The notes under the pieces were generated by a model. The model did no database searches, had not been told where the DNA came from, and worked only from the letters and a program-made list of their open reading frames with translations. Below are positions 16,605-25,523 of a DNA stretch of 64,000 nt, one piece after another. The DNA lies in the NCBI RefSeq assembly GCF_002753895.1, contig NZ_NJER01000001.1, forward strand, positions 806,001-870,000, in the 5' to 3' direction. The stretch comes from Halobacteriovorax sp. JY17. Lineage in GTDB: Bacteria > Bdellovibrionota > Bacteriovoracia > Bacteriovoracales > Bacteriovoracaceae. Made by a program: the position numbers and the translations under genes. The number at the start of each line of letters is the position of its first letter. The first letter of the stretch is position 1.

Positions 16605-17483
16605 ATGTATTTTTTGAAAATGTTAAGGATTATTGCAATCACAATATCTCTGTTCTGTATTAACATAACAGACGCCATGACAATATCTAGCTTCAATATT
16701 CGAAATTTTGAAGTTGATGGACCATACTCAACGAATCCAAATTCATTAGAGAAAATTCTAAAAGAAAACATCTCAGATATTTTCGCCTTCCAAGAAATTG
16801 TTGATACTGAAAATTTTAAAAGAATCCTTCAAAGAAATCTTCCCAATCACAAATCGATTATTTCTAAATGTGGAGGCTACGGCAGACAGAAGCTAAACTT
16901 TGTCTATGATTCAAGAAAATTTAAAGTCCTAGATTCAAAAGAAGACCTGGGTATAACTGGTGGTGAGAATTGTAACTCAGGGGTTCGTCCTCTTCTAAAA
17001 ATCAGAATTGAAAGTAGGGAAACATCTGAAAAAACTTGGGCACTTCTTGTTCACTTAAAGGCCGGAGCAAATATAAGTGATATCAACTTTAGAAAAGAAC
17101 AAATTAATTATATTCAAGAAGTTATTAGAAGCTTAGATAATTACTTCATCCTTGGAGACTTTAATACAACACAATACTTTGAAGAAAGTGGTGAGTATTT
17201 TCAAAATTTTGTTGAGAGAAATAAGCTTACTCATTCATCATCTCAAGTTGAGTGTTCAAGCTACTGGTGGGGTGGTATCTCTGACGGACTCTACTATCCA
17301 AGCTTATTAGACCATATTCTCATCTCTACAAAGCTTGCTAATAAATTTGAGAGAATTGATTTTTCAAATAGAGAGCACTGTAAAATTAATACCTGCCATA
17401 TCTCTAGCGAATCAGAACTTGGGGATAGCTTTAATAATGTAAGTGACCACTGCCCAATTAGAGCTGAATTAAAAAGGAAATAG
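16605..17483 (+). CDS. Secreted endonuclease/exonuclease/phosphatase (DNase I-like) family protein
   Basis: The EEP-fold metallophosphoesterase motifs are present in order: TISSFNIRNFE, FAFQEIVD (catalytic Glu), LLVHLKAGA, FILGDFNTTQ (Asp/Asn), LLDHILIS and VSDHCPIRAEL (terminal SDH). The first ~25 residues form a signal peptide ending near TDA, so this is probably an exported nuclease or phosphoesterase; prey nucleic acid breakdown would fit a predator (inference). The start is uncertain: ATG at 16605 lies very close to the predicted transcription start, and ATG at 16620 keeps the signal peptide. It lies 1 base before the next gene. Confidence 0.85.
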   Translation: MYFLKMLRIIAITISLFCINITDAMTISSFNIRNFEVDGPYSTNPNSLEKILKENISDIFAFQEIVDTENFKRILQRNLPNHKSIISKCGGYGRQKLNFVYDSRKFKVLDSKEDLGITGGENCNSGVRPLLKIRIESRETSEKTWALLVHLKAGANISDINFRKEQINYIQEVIRSLDNYFILGDFNTTQYFEESGEYFQNFVERNKLTHSSSQVECSSYWWGGISDGLYYPSLLDHILISTKLANKFERIDFSNREHCKINTCHISSESELGDSFNNVSDHCPIRAELKRK

Positions 17484-17484
17484 A

Positions 17485-18078
17485 ATGAAATACTTATCTT
17501 TTGATATAGAGGCCACAGGTCTTGCTGAAAATGACTATATGATAGAATTTGGAATGGTTCCTTTTTGCTCAGAAACAGGGGAGATCGCCCACCACCTAGA
17601 GAGAAATTGGTATATCAAGTGTCCAAGTTTTGAAGAGCTAAAACCAAGACTAGACAAATGGGTTATCGACCACAATCAAGAATTGATAACGAAAGCACAT
17701 GAGGAAGGACAAGATCTTCAAGTATTTAAGAATGATCTAGAACAATACTTACACGATGAAGAAGTTATCGAGTACTTTGGTAAATCAGAAAGGGATAAAA
17801 TTGTTCTCTTTGGAAAGTCTATGAATGCCATCGATCTTCCTTTCTTAAATAGAGACCTAGGCTGGAACTTTATGCGTGAACACTTCCATCACCAAGTGCT
17901 AGACCTATCTAGTGTTGTAAGAAGCTTATGTGATATGAACCTTCTTCCAGAGGCCTGTCATAGTGGCTCAGGCCTGATGAAACACTTTAAGATGGGTGAT
18001 GTTGCTCATACTGCACTTGAAGATGCTGTCAACACGGCTAAGCTCTATCTACTGATAATGGAGCAAGTAAAGAAGTAG
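17485..18078 (+). CDS. DEDD-family 3'-5' exonuclease (RNase T/DnaQ-like)
   Basis: The exonuclease motifs are visible: Exo I FDIEATG with D and E, Exo II around FGKSMNAIDLPFLNRDL, and Exo III HTALEDAVNTAKL (H and D). This places the 197-residue protein in the DEDDh group that degrades single-stranded nucleic acids, such as oligoribonuclease, RNase T and DnaQ. It is a stand-alone domain, directly behind the EEP nuclease, and convergent with the following M23 gene. Confidence 0.85.
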   Translation: MKYLSFDIEATGLAENDYMIEFGMVPFCSETGEIAHHLERNWYIKCPSFEELKPRLDKWVIDHNQELITKAHEEGQDLQVFKNDLEQYLHDEEVIEYFGKSERDKIVLFGKSMNAIDLPFLNRDLGWNFMREHFHHQVLDLSSVVRSLCDMNLLPEACHSGSGLMKHFKMGDVAHTALEDAVNTAKLYLLIMEQVKK

Positions 18079-18080
18079 TC

Positions 18081-18734
18081 TTACTTGGCCTTATAACTTA
18101 CAAAACTATTTGGATTTAGTGCCCTAGAGTTTCTTCTGATTTCAAAGTGTAGGTGAGGGCCAGTTGAGCGCCCAGTACTTCCTACCAGGGCAATAACTTG
18201 TCCCTTATGAACCTTTTGGCCTTTATTTGTATAGTTCTTTGCTGCGTGAGCATAAACTGAAAACAATCCATTCTTATGTGCAACGACAGTAATATTTCCG
18301 TAACCACCAAGTTCTTTACCAGAATAGACAACAACTCCAGCATCGACACTAACAATGTGAGCGCCACTTCTAGCAGGAATATCTATTCCATCGTGATGTT
18401 TTCCCCATCTTCTCCCAAAACCAGAACTAATTCTTGAACTAGAAGGTACAGGCCATATATATCTTCCACTGGCCATATACTGGGCCGTACTAGCAGGCAT
18501 TCTAACGCTCTTAGCTCCCATGAGCCCACGTTCTAATGGAACAAAGAACCATTCGCCTACACGAAGTGCCTTCTTATTATTGGCCTCTTCTAGAAGCCAT
18601 TTATCCACATTGAATTCTTTAGCGAGCTTAGTGTAATTATCACCTTTCCTTATTTGGACATATTGTCCACTTCCCATGTGGGAACAAGAAAAGCTGAGAA
18701 CTACGAGCGCCATTAAAATGACATAAAATTTCAA
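18081..18734 (-). CDS. LysM and M23 peptidase lipoprotein (NlpD/EnvC-like)
   Basis: The protein is 217 residues: a lipoprotein signal ending SFSC, a LysM peptidoglycan-binding repeat (about 25-70, YVQIRKGDNYTKLAKEF) and an M23 zinc endopeptidase domain (about 95-215). Zinc ligands are visible in HHDGIDIP (HxxxD) and HLHFEIRR, with the central YAHA histidine, so it appears catalytically intact, unlike NlpD. The start is a TTG at 18734 preceded by AGGAG. It probably cleaves peptide cross-links in murein. Confidence 0.9.
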   Translation of the reverse strand: MKFYVILMALVVLSFSCSHMGSGQYVQIRKGDNYTKLAKEFNVDKWLLEEANNKKALRVGEWFFVPLERGLMGAKSVRMPASTAQYMASGRYIWPVPSSSRISSGFGRRWGKHHDGIDIPARSGAHIVSVDAGVVVYSGKELGGYGNITVVAHKNGLFSVYAHAAKNYTNKGQKVHKGQVIALVGSTGRSTGPHLHFEIRRNSRALNPNSFVSYKAK

Positions 18735-18769
18735 AACATTCTCCTAAAAAGTTATGAGATTTCGAATAC

Positions 18770-19549
18770 TTAGTCCATTGACTCTAAGAATTCTCTCCAC
18801 TTTTTAGGCTCTTCGGTATTTTGTGCTAGTAAATTTAGGGGGGTGAGGGAAATTTTTCCCTCATCTATAGTTGAACAATCTGATCCGATGTCATTATTAT
18901 GACCGCTATAGTTACCACCAATCCAGTAGTATTCTCTATTTCTAAAATCAGTTCTCTTGTCAATGTTCTCTGAGTACTTTCTAAATCCAAGATGAGTAAC
19001 TTCTACTCCTTTAATTTCTTCTTCCATCACCTCTGGAACGTTTACATTAATAACTGTCATAGGAGAGATATATTCATGGATATTAGCTAGTACTAACTTC
19101 TTAATAAATCTAGCTGCTGTATAAAAGTACTCATCGTTAGGTTTCTTTATTGAAGCGAAATCCATAGCAGAGCTTACAGAGATGCTTGGAATATCGTGGA
19201 AAGTTGCTTCTCTAGCTGCTGCGACAGTTCCAGAGTAGTAAATATCTTGTCCCAGGTTTGCGCCTCTATTAATCCCAGAAATAAAGAGATCAACTTTAGA
19301 CTTCTCTACCAAGTGACCAAATCCCATTAAAGCACAATCCGCAGGGTAACCACTACAACCGTAAATATTTTCTTTAATCTTTACAACTCTAAGAGGATGA
19401 TCAAGAGTCAGAGTATGGCCTGTAGTAGAGCGCTCTTCAAGAGGAGCAACCATCGTGACATTTGCAATTTCAGATAAAACTTCAAAGAGAATATTTATCC
19501 CAGGAGCGTAAACTCCATCATCATTACTAATTACAATATTTAAACTCAT
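18770..19549 (-). CDS. surE: 5'/3'-nucleotidase SurE
   Basis: SurE dephosphorylates nucleoside monophosphates. The N-terminal metal site ISNDDGVYAPGI (adjacent Asp residues) and SGINRGANLGQDIYYSGTVAAAREA are diagnostic, and the 259 residues match the family. Its Shine-Dalgarno AGGAG lies inside a perfect short hairpin (see that feature). It is 35 bases upstream of the LysM/M23 gene, an arrangement reminiscent of the surE-pcm-nlpD group of other proteobacteria. Confidence 0.95.
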   Translation of the reverse strand: MSLNIVISNDDGVYAPGINILFEVLSEIANVTMVAPLEERSTTGHTLTLDHPLRVVKIKENIYGCSGYPADCALMGFGHLVEKSKVDLFISGINRGANLGQDIYYSGTVAAAREATFHDIPSISVSSAMDFASIKKPNDEYFYTAARFIKKLVLANIHEYISPMTVINVNVPEVMEEEIKGVEVTHLGFRKYSENIDKRTDFRNREYYWIGGNYSGHNNDIGSDCSTIDEGKISLTPLNLLAQNTEEPKKWREFLESMD

Positions 19550-19555
19550 TATGAT

Positions 19556-19571
19556 CTCCTAAATCTAGGAG
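19556..19571 (-). promoter_or_regulatory. Hairpin enclosing the surE ribosome-binding site
   Basis: On the minus strand CTCCTA pairs with TAGGAG across a four-base loop. The second arm is the surE Shine-Dalgarno, six bases before ATG. It could limit translation; this is inference from pairing alone. Confidence 0.4.
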
Positions 19572-19607
19572 CAATATTGCTAATAATCTATGATTTGTAA
19601 AGGGAGA

Positions 19608-20273
19608 CTAGAGGGATAAAGTCTTTAAGTATTGAACATGAGTTTGAACTTTTGCTAAGTCAACATTTCTATAACATATTTCAACTTTATTACTAATCGG
19701 AATAGAAATGAGATCAAAATCAAAGTATTTTGAAATCGATGAAAATAAATTACTATCCCAGTCCAGCTCCAGGATAAGGCTGAAGTCATCTCTAGAAAGA
19801 TGCTTAATAAACTGTGAGTGAAAATTATTGCAGAAGTTATGTAGAACGCCGTCTTCGTGAAGCTTCAAGAGATCTGAAAACTTTAAAACAAGTCCGCTGG
19901 CATACTTAGAGTTAACGATTGAATCAAAATTCTTATACTCAAAATTGTAATGCCAAATATAAGGCACTTCAAATTGATCATAGAAGTCAGCGCTCTGTAG
20001 ATCTGAAAATTCTAAGAAAATATTCTTTAAATTTCTCTTATTAGAGAGATCATCTAAAATTTTCTTTATGACAAAATCGGCTTCATTTTCAAATTGTAGA
20101 TAAAGGCCTTCATCTAAGGAAAGTTCTTCCTGGAGACTCATAAAGGAATGCTGCTGAAGGAAATTAAAGCTTCGCGCGCGAAAATCAAAAGAGAATTGAT
20201 CTGTGCCAATTTCTTTTAATCTTTGAATAGTTCTCTTGTCATAGATCCCGCAGACCTTAACTTTTTTATCCAT
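19608..20273 (-). CDS. Divergent phosphoribosylanthranilate isomerase-like (TrpF-like) protein
   Basis: The N-terminus KVKVCGIYDKRTIQRLKEIG matches the TrpF opening (KxKICGI, with the catalytic Cys), and the 221-residue length and alternating alpha/beta pattern suit a TIM barrel. The later TrpF signatures, the Asp-containing strand and the C-terminal SSGVE phosphate loop, are not recognisable. Function as a tryptophan enzyme is therefore doubtful. It follows a TrpG/PabA-like gene by 8 bases, and trpF next to accD-folC is a known arrangement, which supports the ancestry if not the activity. Confidence 0.5.
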   Translation of the reverse strand: MDKKVKVCGIYDKRTIQRLKEIGTDQFSFDFRARSFNFLQQHSFMSLQEELSLDEGLYLQFENEADFVIKKILDDLSNKRNLKNIFLEFSDLQSADFYDQFEVPYIWHYNFEYKNFDSIVNSKYASGLVLKFSDLLKLHEDGVLHNFCNNFHSQFIKHLSRDDFSLILELDWDSNLFSSISKYFDFDLISIPISNKVEICYRNVDLAKVQTHVQYLKTLSL

Positions 20274-20281
20274 CTCATCTA

Positions 20282-20854
20282 TTATACAAGAAATTGATGG
20301 AATAACTCTTTCTGGAAAGAAGTTCCAATTGATTCACAGTGAAATTGATAAGTAGTTATATTCTTAGAGAAGCTGGCCAGTATTTCATCAGAAGTCCCAA
20401 AAATTTCAAGTTCAAAGTCTAGATTACACGGGCCATTTACCACGCCCCACGAATTATAGAACTGGAGTGAAACATTCTTGTTCCGGAGCCCCTTAGTCAA
20501 GTATTTACTGTCTGGAAAACTGAACTCGATACTCTGCCCATGGATAGGGTTTTCTAAACGGGAAACTTCCCTACCAAGTCTATTGTGAATAAGCTGGTGA
20601 CCCAGACAAATTCCAATGAGCTTTATCCTCTGCCCAAGAGCATCTAAAATAAGCTTATCTACTAAAGGAAAATATCCCTGGTAGTCAAGAATACTTCCGG
20701 GTCCTGGACCTAGAATAATATGTGAAAATTCAGATAATAGATCAACGTTAAAGTTTTTATAATTAACAACATAGGCCTCTATCTCTAACTCTTTAATCAT
20801 TGAGTAAATATTAAAAGTGAAACTATCTTCAAAATCAATAATTACAACTCTCAA
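20282..20854 (-). CDS. Class I glutamine amidotransferase, anthranilate/aminodeoxychorismate synthase component II
   Basis: This is a 190-residue GATase of the TrpG/PabA type, which releases ammonia from glutamine for a chorismate-using partner. DFEDSFTFNI at the start, ILGPGPG, GICLGHQLI with nucleophile C83 and QFHCES with H172 and E174 complete the triad (family FHPES). No trpE/pabB partner lies in the window. It sits 2 bases after lptD in transcription order and 8 before the TrpF-like gene. Confidence 0.82.
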   Translation of the reverse strand: MRVVIIDFEDSFTFNIYSMIKELEIEAYVVNYKNFNVDLLSEFSHIILGPGPGSILDYQGYFPLVDKLILDALGQRIKLIGICLGHQLIHNRLGREVSRLENPIHGQSIEFSFPDSKYLTKGLRNKNVSLQFYNSWGVVNGPCNLDFELEIFGTSDEILASFSKNITTYQFHCESIGTSFQKELFHQFLV

Positions 20855-20856
20855 GA

Positions 20857-23274
20857 TTACTCTCCGCCAGAGAAGGAATAGAATTTATTTTCGTTAAAGT
20901 TAATATAGAAATTAAAAGCAATAGAATTTTCAATCTCTGTCGTCTTATAAGAAATATCAGATTTCCAACAATTATTAAGAGGTGAATAAATTAGCTGAAA
21001 ATAAGTTTCTTTCACTTTCTTTTGATCAATGTCGTAACTATATCTTGTATTGAGATCAAATAAATCACTTATCTTAATTCCACCAGTGAGATCTACTGTC
21101 TTATTAATTGGTGTTGTAAATGAATCGTATCTAAAAGAGACTCCATAATTTAATCTTTCCAAGGAATGGCTTAGCCCAAGATCAAAAATATGTTCATTAT
21201 TTTGATGATAGAAGTATTCTGATAAGGAAAAGGAGAAATTACTGAGAGAAAATCCCGTTCCCACATACAGACGAGTAAGCTTATCTAAAGTATTCTCAGT
21301 GTTTGCATTTAAATCAATTCCCTGAGAAACATCAAAATAGGCGATCTTACTATAAGAGAAATTATCTCTTAGGTATTTGCCATCACTAAAGACATTAAAC
21401 TTCTTTGGGTACTTCTTTATGAGAGCATTCGACCACTGTAACTCTAGAGTATTTGAAACAGGAAGTGATGTTCTAGAAGAAACATGTGAGAGTTCAAATT
21501 CCTTTTCTCGAACAGAGTCATTTGAATCAAATTGTCCAATACCACTTTCAATTTGGTTAGCGAACTTCTGACTTCCCTTTTGCTTTTGATCTGCAAGATA
21601 GTAGTGTTTTAGTTTATATACTTGTGAGTAACGATAGCTATTTCTTGAAATCTTATACTGATCCTCTGTGAAGGATTCATTAATCCTTGGAACACTGCCA
21701 ACGTGTCCTTCAAATTTAATATCTTCATTTTTTGTTTCAATATTAAGTCCTTCCGATTTCTTAAGATCAATTCTCTCGAGCGGAATATTCTCATCATAAG
21801 AGAGACCAAATATTTTACTAATTTCAAAGGATGCTTCGTTCTCATAAACAAAACCACTTTTTACAAATCTCTTATCTGTTTTCTCCTTCGAAAACCAATA
21901 TTCTTGCCTATCCATAGAAACAGAAGATTTAAAATTCACAGGACCTAAATATCCAAGGTCCCATAAGATTTTTGGCTTCATATTTATACGAGTTGCATTT
22001 CGAATATTATTTATTTCATTGAAATGATTTTGCTTAAAGATGGCGCCTTCAGACTTCCACTGAAAACTTAAACTCTTCCCACCAAAGAAATCTCCTTGCC
22101 AAAGATAGAATGGTATAGAGTTAAAATTTACCCTTGGAAGTGTTTGAATATAGGAATGATCAAATCCTTTTGAATTATCAAAGAGTAGGTTTCTCTTAAA
22201 ATCAACTTCAACACCAAAATCAAAGTAGGAATTATAGATATTTAAAAAAGATTCAATTCCAAGATCAGAGCTTCTAATGCGGTCATCATAGAAACTTTGC
22301 AAATCTCTTGCCTGGTCTAAATCACTCATGCCACTAATATAAGAGTGAAAATTTACAAAATTATCTAAGAAAGAGTGAACTTCAAGGTCTCCGCCAATTC
22401 TCTGAGAATGCCCCCCACTTACTTTATAATCATCTTTTCTAGGAGCCCAGACTCTGTCATTTACTCCAATACTATTGAGCTCTAACCACGACTCTCCTCT
22501 AAGGGCCTGTCTAAATTGCAACTCACCACTGACTCCCCTCTTTCCACGCATCATTGGCGTAAAAGTCAAATCATTATGCTCACTCATTGCCCAGAAGTAA
22601 GGTATTCCAAAGTGAACCCCTTCGTCTGAATCAAATTTAATTTTTGGAAATAAGAGACCACTCTCACGGTCCTTCTTTATGGGAAGAACGATATAGGGAA
22701 GATACATCACAACAACGCCGTTAACTTTTATATAAGCGTGCTTGATTCTAATATATTCATTCTTTGTAATTTCGACTTCTTTCCCTAAGATACTCCAAGA
22801 CTCTGGGCAGTCTCTACATGTAGTGTACTCGGCCTCTCTTCCTATGAAGACATTTTCAGAAATTTTAGCAAGATACTTCCCAACAACAGTGTAATTAGAG
22901 TTAATTATTTTTCCGTTATAAACGCCTAAGTATGATGTCGTAAAATTGTACTCCATCTTTGAGCCAAAGACAGTCATATCACTACTGATATAGCGAACAT
23001 TACCTAAGACTTCTGCATCTCCAGTCTTAAAAGAAATAGAAGCTTTTTCTCCATAGATAGAATTCGTTTCGTGGTTAATGATGACATTTCCAACCGCTTC
23101 AAATTCATTATTCTTTGTTCGCCTATAAGCTTTGTCAGAAAGAACCTGAACTTTATTTCCAAAAGAGAAGTTAACGCGTTTTTCTGCGCATGCAGATTCA
23201 AGGCTAAAGAATACTATAGCGAGAATTAAGATATTTTTGAACTTCACCAATGAAGTAGTATGAACCAGTGACAA
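20857..23274 (-). CDS. lptD: LPS-assembly protein LptD
   Basis: LptD is the outer-membrane beta barrel that inserts lipopolysaccharide at the cell surface with LptE. The 805-residue protein has a signal peptide (ILILAIVFFSLESACA), an OstA/LptA-like N-terminal jellyroll (VLSDKAYRRTKNNEFEAVGN) and the LptD-type plug/barrel region, including LPYIVLPIKKDRESGLLFPK, followed by many aromatic-rich beta strands. The start appears to be a TTG at 23274 with AAAGGG upstream; a GTG at 23244 would also retain the signal peptide. Either start makes it overlap the folC 3' end by 40-70 bases. Confidence 0.9.
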   Translation of the reverse strand: MSLVHTTSLVKFKNILILAIVFFSLESACAEKRVNFSFGNKVQVLSDKAYRRTKNNEFEAVGNVIINHETNSIYGEKASISFKTGDAEVLGNVRYISSDMTVFGSKMEYNFTTSYLGVYNGKIINSNYTVVGKYLAKISENVFIGREAEYTTCRDCPESWSILGKEVEITKNEYIRIKHAYIKVNGVVVMYLPYIVLPIKKDRESGLLFPKIKFDSDEGVHFGIPYFWAMSEHNDLTFTPMMRGKRGVSGELQFRQALRGESWLELNSIGVNDRVWAPRKDDYKVSGGHSQRIGGDLEVHSFLDNFVNFHSYISGMSDLDQARDLQSFYDDRIRSSDLGIESFLNIYNSYFDFGVEVDFKRNLLFDNSKGFDHSYIQTLPRVNFNSIPFYLWQGDFFGGKSLSFQWKSEGAIFKQNHFNEINNIRNATRINMKPKILWDLGYLGPVNFKSSVSMDRQEYWFSKEKTDKRFVKSGFVYENEASFEISKIFGLSYDENIPLERIDLKKSEGLNIETKNEDIKFEGHVGSVPRINESFTEDQYKISRNSYRYSQVYKLKHYYLADQKQKGSQKFANQIESGIGQFDSNDSVREKEFELSHVSSRTSLPVSNTLELQWSNALIKKYPKKFNVFSDGKYLRDNFSYSKIAYFDVSQGIDLNANTENTLDKLTRLYVGTGFSLSNFSFSLSEYFYHQNNEHIFDLGLSHSLERLNYGVSFRYDSFTTPINKTVDLTGGIKISDLFDLNTRYSYDIDQKKVKETYFQLIYSPLNNCWKSDISYKTTEIENSIAFNFYINFNENKFYSFSGGE

Positions 23275-24430
23275 TCCATTGCCCTTTCTTACAATTTAAT
23301 ATGCTATCTAAATAGCTCTTCCAATCCTCAGTGATTGTAACCTCTTCAACATTTGGAATTGATTCAAGAGGTAGTGCTTTTAGATGTTCAAAGCTCGTAA
23401 CGTTAATCGACTCAAAGAGACAGGGTGCTGACTTAATAATCTCTAAGCTGGCCATGATATCTTCGTTCTTTCTCTTAGAAAAAGCACAGAGAATACTACT
23501 TCTATTCCCACTTCTTTGGGAAAGAAAGTAATCTCTCATTTTTCTAATTCCATCAACATTATGAGCACCTATAAAGATAAACTTAATATTCTCAATTGTC
23601 ACTTCTTCTTGTCTCCCCTTTGTCACACTGCACACAAATTCATTAATTTGCAGAAGCAAGGACTCCCTAGAGAGATCACGGCCAAGAAGAGTATTTATAA
23701 AGTATGATGCGAGTAATTTATTTCTAAGAAAGTAATTATCTTCTTCCCTTATAGTTCCGCTCTTAAATAAATCTATAAGATTCTTCTTTCTAGAGAGATA
23801 ACTTACTTGCTTACTACGAAGATATGCTTGCTCAAGAGAAGAGAAGTGAGGAGAATTCTCTCTACAAATACCCAACTTCTCTTTTAGAATTCCACTTAGG
23901 CTACTTCCAAGAAACTCTTCATGATCTTTTGAGATTGATGTGAGTAAAGTGTAATCAGCATCTAAGAAATTAACTGCATCTAACCTACCCCCCAGTCCTA
24001 CTTCCAAAATGATATAATCTAGATTTCTTTCAACACAGAGAGAGCAAAAGCTAAAGAGAAGAAATTCATAGTAGCTCATCTTCTGATCTTCAACATAGCA
24101 CTTCTTAAAAGTCTCCTCTAACTCAAGGTGAGATAAGTATTCTGAACCAAACTTAAATCTCTCTGTCACGCTCAAAACATGGGGAGAAGTCCAAAGAGCA
24201 CATGACTTTCCAATACTAGTCAAATAGTCATTTATATAATGAGCAGTTTGTCCCTTTCCATTTGTTCCGGCAATTGTAATGATCTTACATTTTGATGCTT
24301 TAATTATCTTATTAAAGTCTACGAAGTACTGACTAACTTCAGCATGCTTGGGATTGAAGAACTCTGCTCCAAAAAAACCTTGAAGCAGCTCATCTATTGA
24401 ATCATCTTTGAGTTTATCGTAACTCATCAA
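23204..24430 (-). CDS. folC: Folylpolyglutamate/dihydrofolate synthase
   Basis: It adds glutamate to folates (and may make dihydrofolate). It belongs to the Mur ligase family: the P-loop ITIAGTNGKGQTAHYI, then TSPHVLSVTERFK, LEVGLGGRLDAVN and TSISKDHEEFLG are typical FolC blocks. The C-terminal domain (about 290-408) is shorter and divergent. It lies 3 bases after accD, the accD-folC pairing common in proteobacteria, and its 3' end overlaps lptD. Confidence 0.9.
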   Translation of the reverse strand: MMSYDKLKDDSIDELLQGFFGAEFFNPKHAEVSQYFVDFNKIIKASKCKIITIAGTNGKGQTAHYINDYLTSIGKSCALWTSPHVLSVTERFKFGSEYLSHLELEETFKKCYVEDQKMSYYEFLLFSFCSLCVERNLDYIILEVGLGGRLDAVNFLDADYTLLTSISKDHEEFLGSSLSGILKEKLGICRENSPHFSSLEQAYLRSKQVSYLSRKKNLIDLFKSGTIREEDNYFLRNKLLASYFINTLLGRDLSRESLLLQINEFVCSVTKGRQEEVTIENIKFIFIGAHNVDGIRKMRDYFLSQRSGNRSSILCAFSKRKNEDIMASLEIIKSAPCLFESINVTSFEHLKALPLESIPNVEEVTITEDWKSYLDSILNCKKGQWIVTGSYYFIGEVQKYLNSRYSIL

Positions 24431-24433
24431 CTC

Positions 24434-25282
24434 TTAATTTTGAAAGAAATCTATAAAGTAGCTAAGTTCTTCCTTAAGCTTATGTCTATGAATAATTCTA
24501 TCCACAAAACCATGCTCTAAGAGAAACTCTGATCTTTGAAAACCTTGTGGTAATGTTTGTCTTATCGATTGTTCAATCACACGAGGTCCAGCAAAACCAA
24601 TTAAGGCCTTAGGTTCTGCAATATTGATGTCTCCAAGCATAGCGTACGAAGCCGCAACCCCACCTGTTGTTGGATCTGTAAGAATTGAAATGAAAGGAAT
24701 ACCTGCATTCTTAAGTTTTTGTCTGGCCGCTGAAGTCTTCGCCATCTGCATGAGAGAGAGAATTCCTTCTTGCATACGTGCTCCACCCGACGAACAAAGA
24801 ACAATAGCTGGAATTTTCTTTTCAAGAGCAATATCCATTACGTGAGCAACTTTCTCTCCTGTAACTACTCCCATCGAGCCACCCATGAATTGAAAATTCA
24901 TCACACAGAGTGCGACCTCTTTCTTGTCAATTTTTCCGGTACCACAGAGTGTTCCATCATAGAGACCAGTTTTATCATAGGCTTCTTTTAATCTATTCTT
25001 ATATGATTTCTTATCAGTAAATTCTAGAGGGTCAGATGAAGTGATGTCTTCTAAGTGATACTCAAAAGTTCCCTCATCAATAAGAAGATTAATTCTCTCA
25101 TGAGCACTTAACCTAAAATGATGATCACAGTAAGGACATACTTGGAATGTTTCATCTAACTTGTCACTCTGAACAATTTCAGCACAATTTGTACACTTCT
25201 TCCAAAGCCCTGAAGGCGTATTCGTTGAAACTTTCTTAGCACTTTTAAGTTTCGGGTTTTGAACCGTATCAAACCAACCCAT
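24434..25282 (-). CDS. accD: Acetyl-CoA carboxylase carboxyltransferase subunit beta
   Basis: AccD forms half of the carboxyltransferase that makes malonyl-CoA for fatty acid synthesis. The 282 residues contain the N-terminal four-cysteine zinc ribbon (KCTNCAEIV and VCPYCDHHF) and the crotonase-type core with QFMGGSMGVVTGEKV, LCSSGGARMQEGILSLMQMAKT and TDPTTGGVAASYAMLGD. CGGAGA stands 7 bases before the ATG. It begins the minus-strand run accD-folC-lptD-pabA/trpG-trpF-like. Confidence 0.96.
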   Translation of the reverse strand: MGWFDTVQNPKLKSAKKVSTNTPSGLWKKCTNCAEIVQSDKLDETFQVCPYCDHHFRLSAHERINLLIDEGTFEYHLEDITSSDPLEFTDKKSYKNRLKEAYDKTGLYDGTLCGTGKIDKKEVALCVMNFQFMGGSMGVVTGEKVAHVMDIALEKKIPAIVLCSSGGARMQEGILSLMQMAKTSAARQKLKNAGIPFISILTDPTTGGVAASYAMLGDINIAEPKALIGFAGPRVIEQSIRQTLPQGFQRSEFLLEHGFVDRIIHRHKLKEELSYFIDFFQN

Positions 25283-25472
25283 AAAGGAATCTCCGTATTT
25301 AATTCATATAGTGATAAGGCATGATGATATCTGCTAGCTCTTTAGACAAGGTTTTTTTTAGACGCTAAGTGACAATGCCATCTATTTTTGGCTACTTAGT
25401 AGAATTTTGAAGTCCTCCCTTAAAGCTTCCAAGTATCTTAATTTATAACGAATATAAAACTGATCATTTAAC

Positions 25473-25499
25473 TAAACTATTTCTCATTTAAGCCGATAA
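25473..25499 (+). promoter_or_regulatory. Sigma-28 (FliA) promoter
   Basis: TAAA (25473-25476), exactly 15 bases, then GCCGATAA (25492-25499): a full match to the flagellar sigma factor consensus TAAA-N15-GCCGATAA. Transcription would start near 25506, 18 bases before the secreted Ig-like gene. It is one of three such sites in this window. Confidence 0.8.
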
Positions 25500-25523
25500 G
25501 TATGTTGAGGTAGAATCAAAGAA

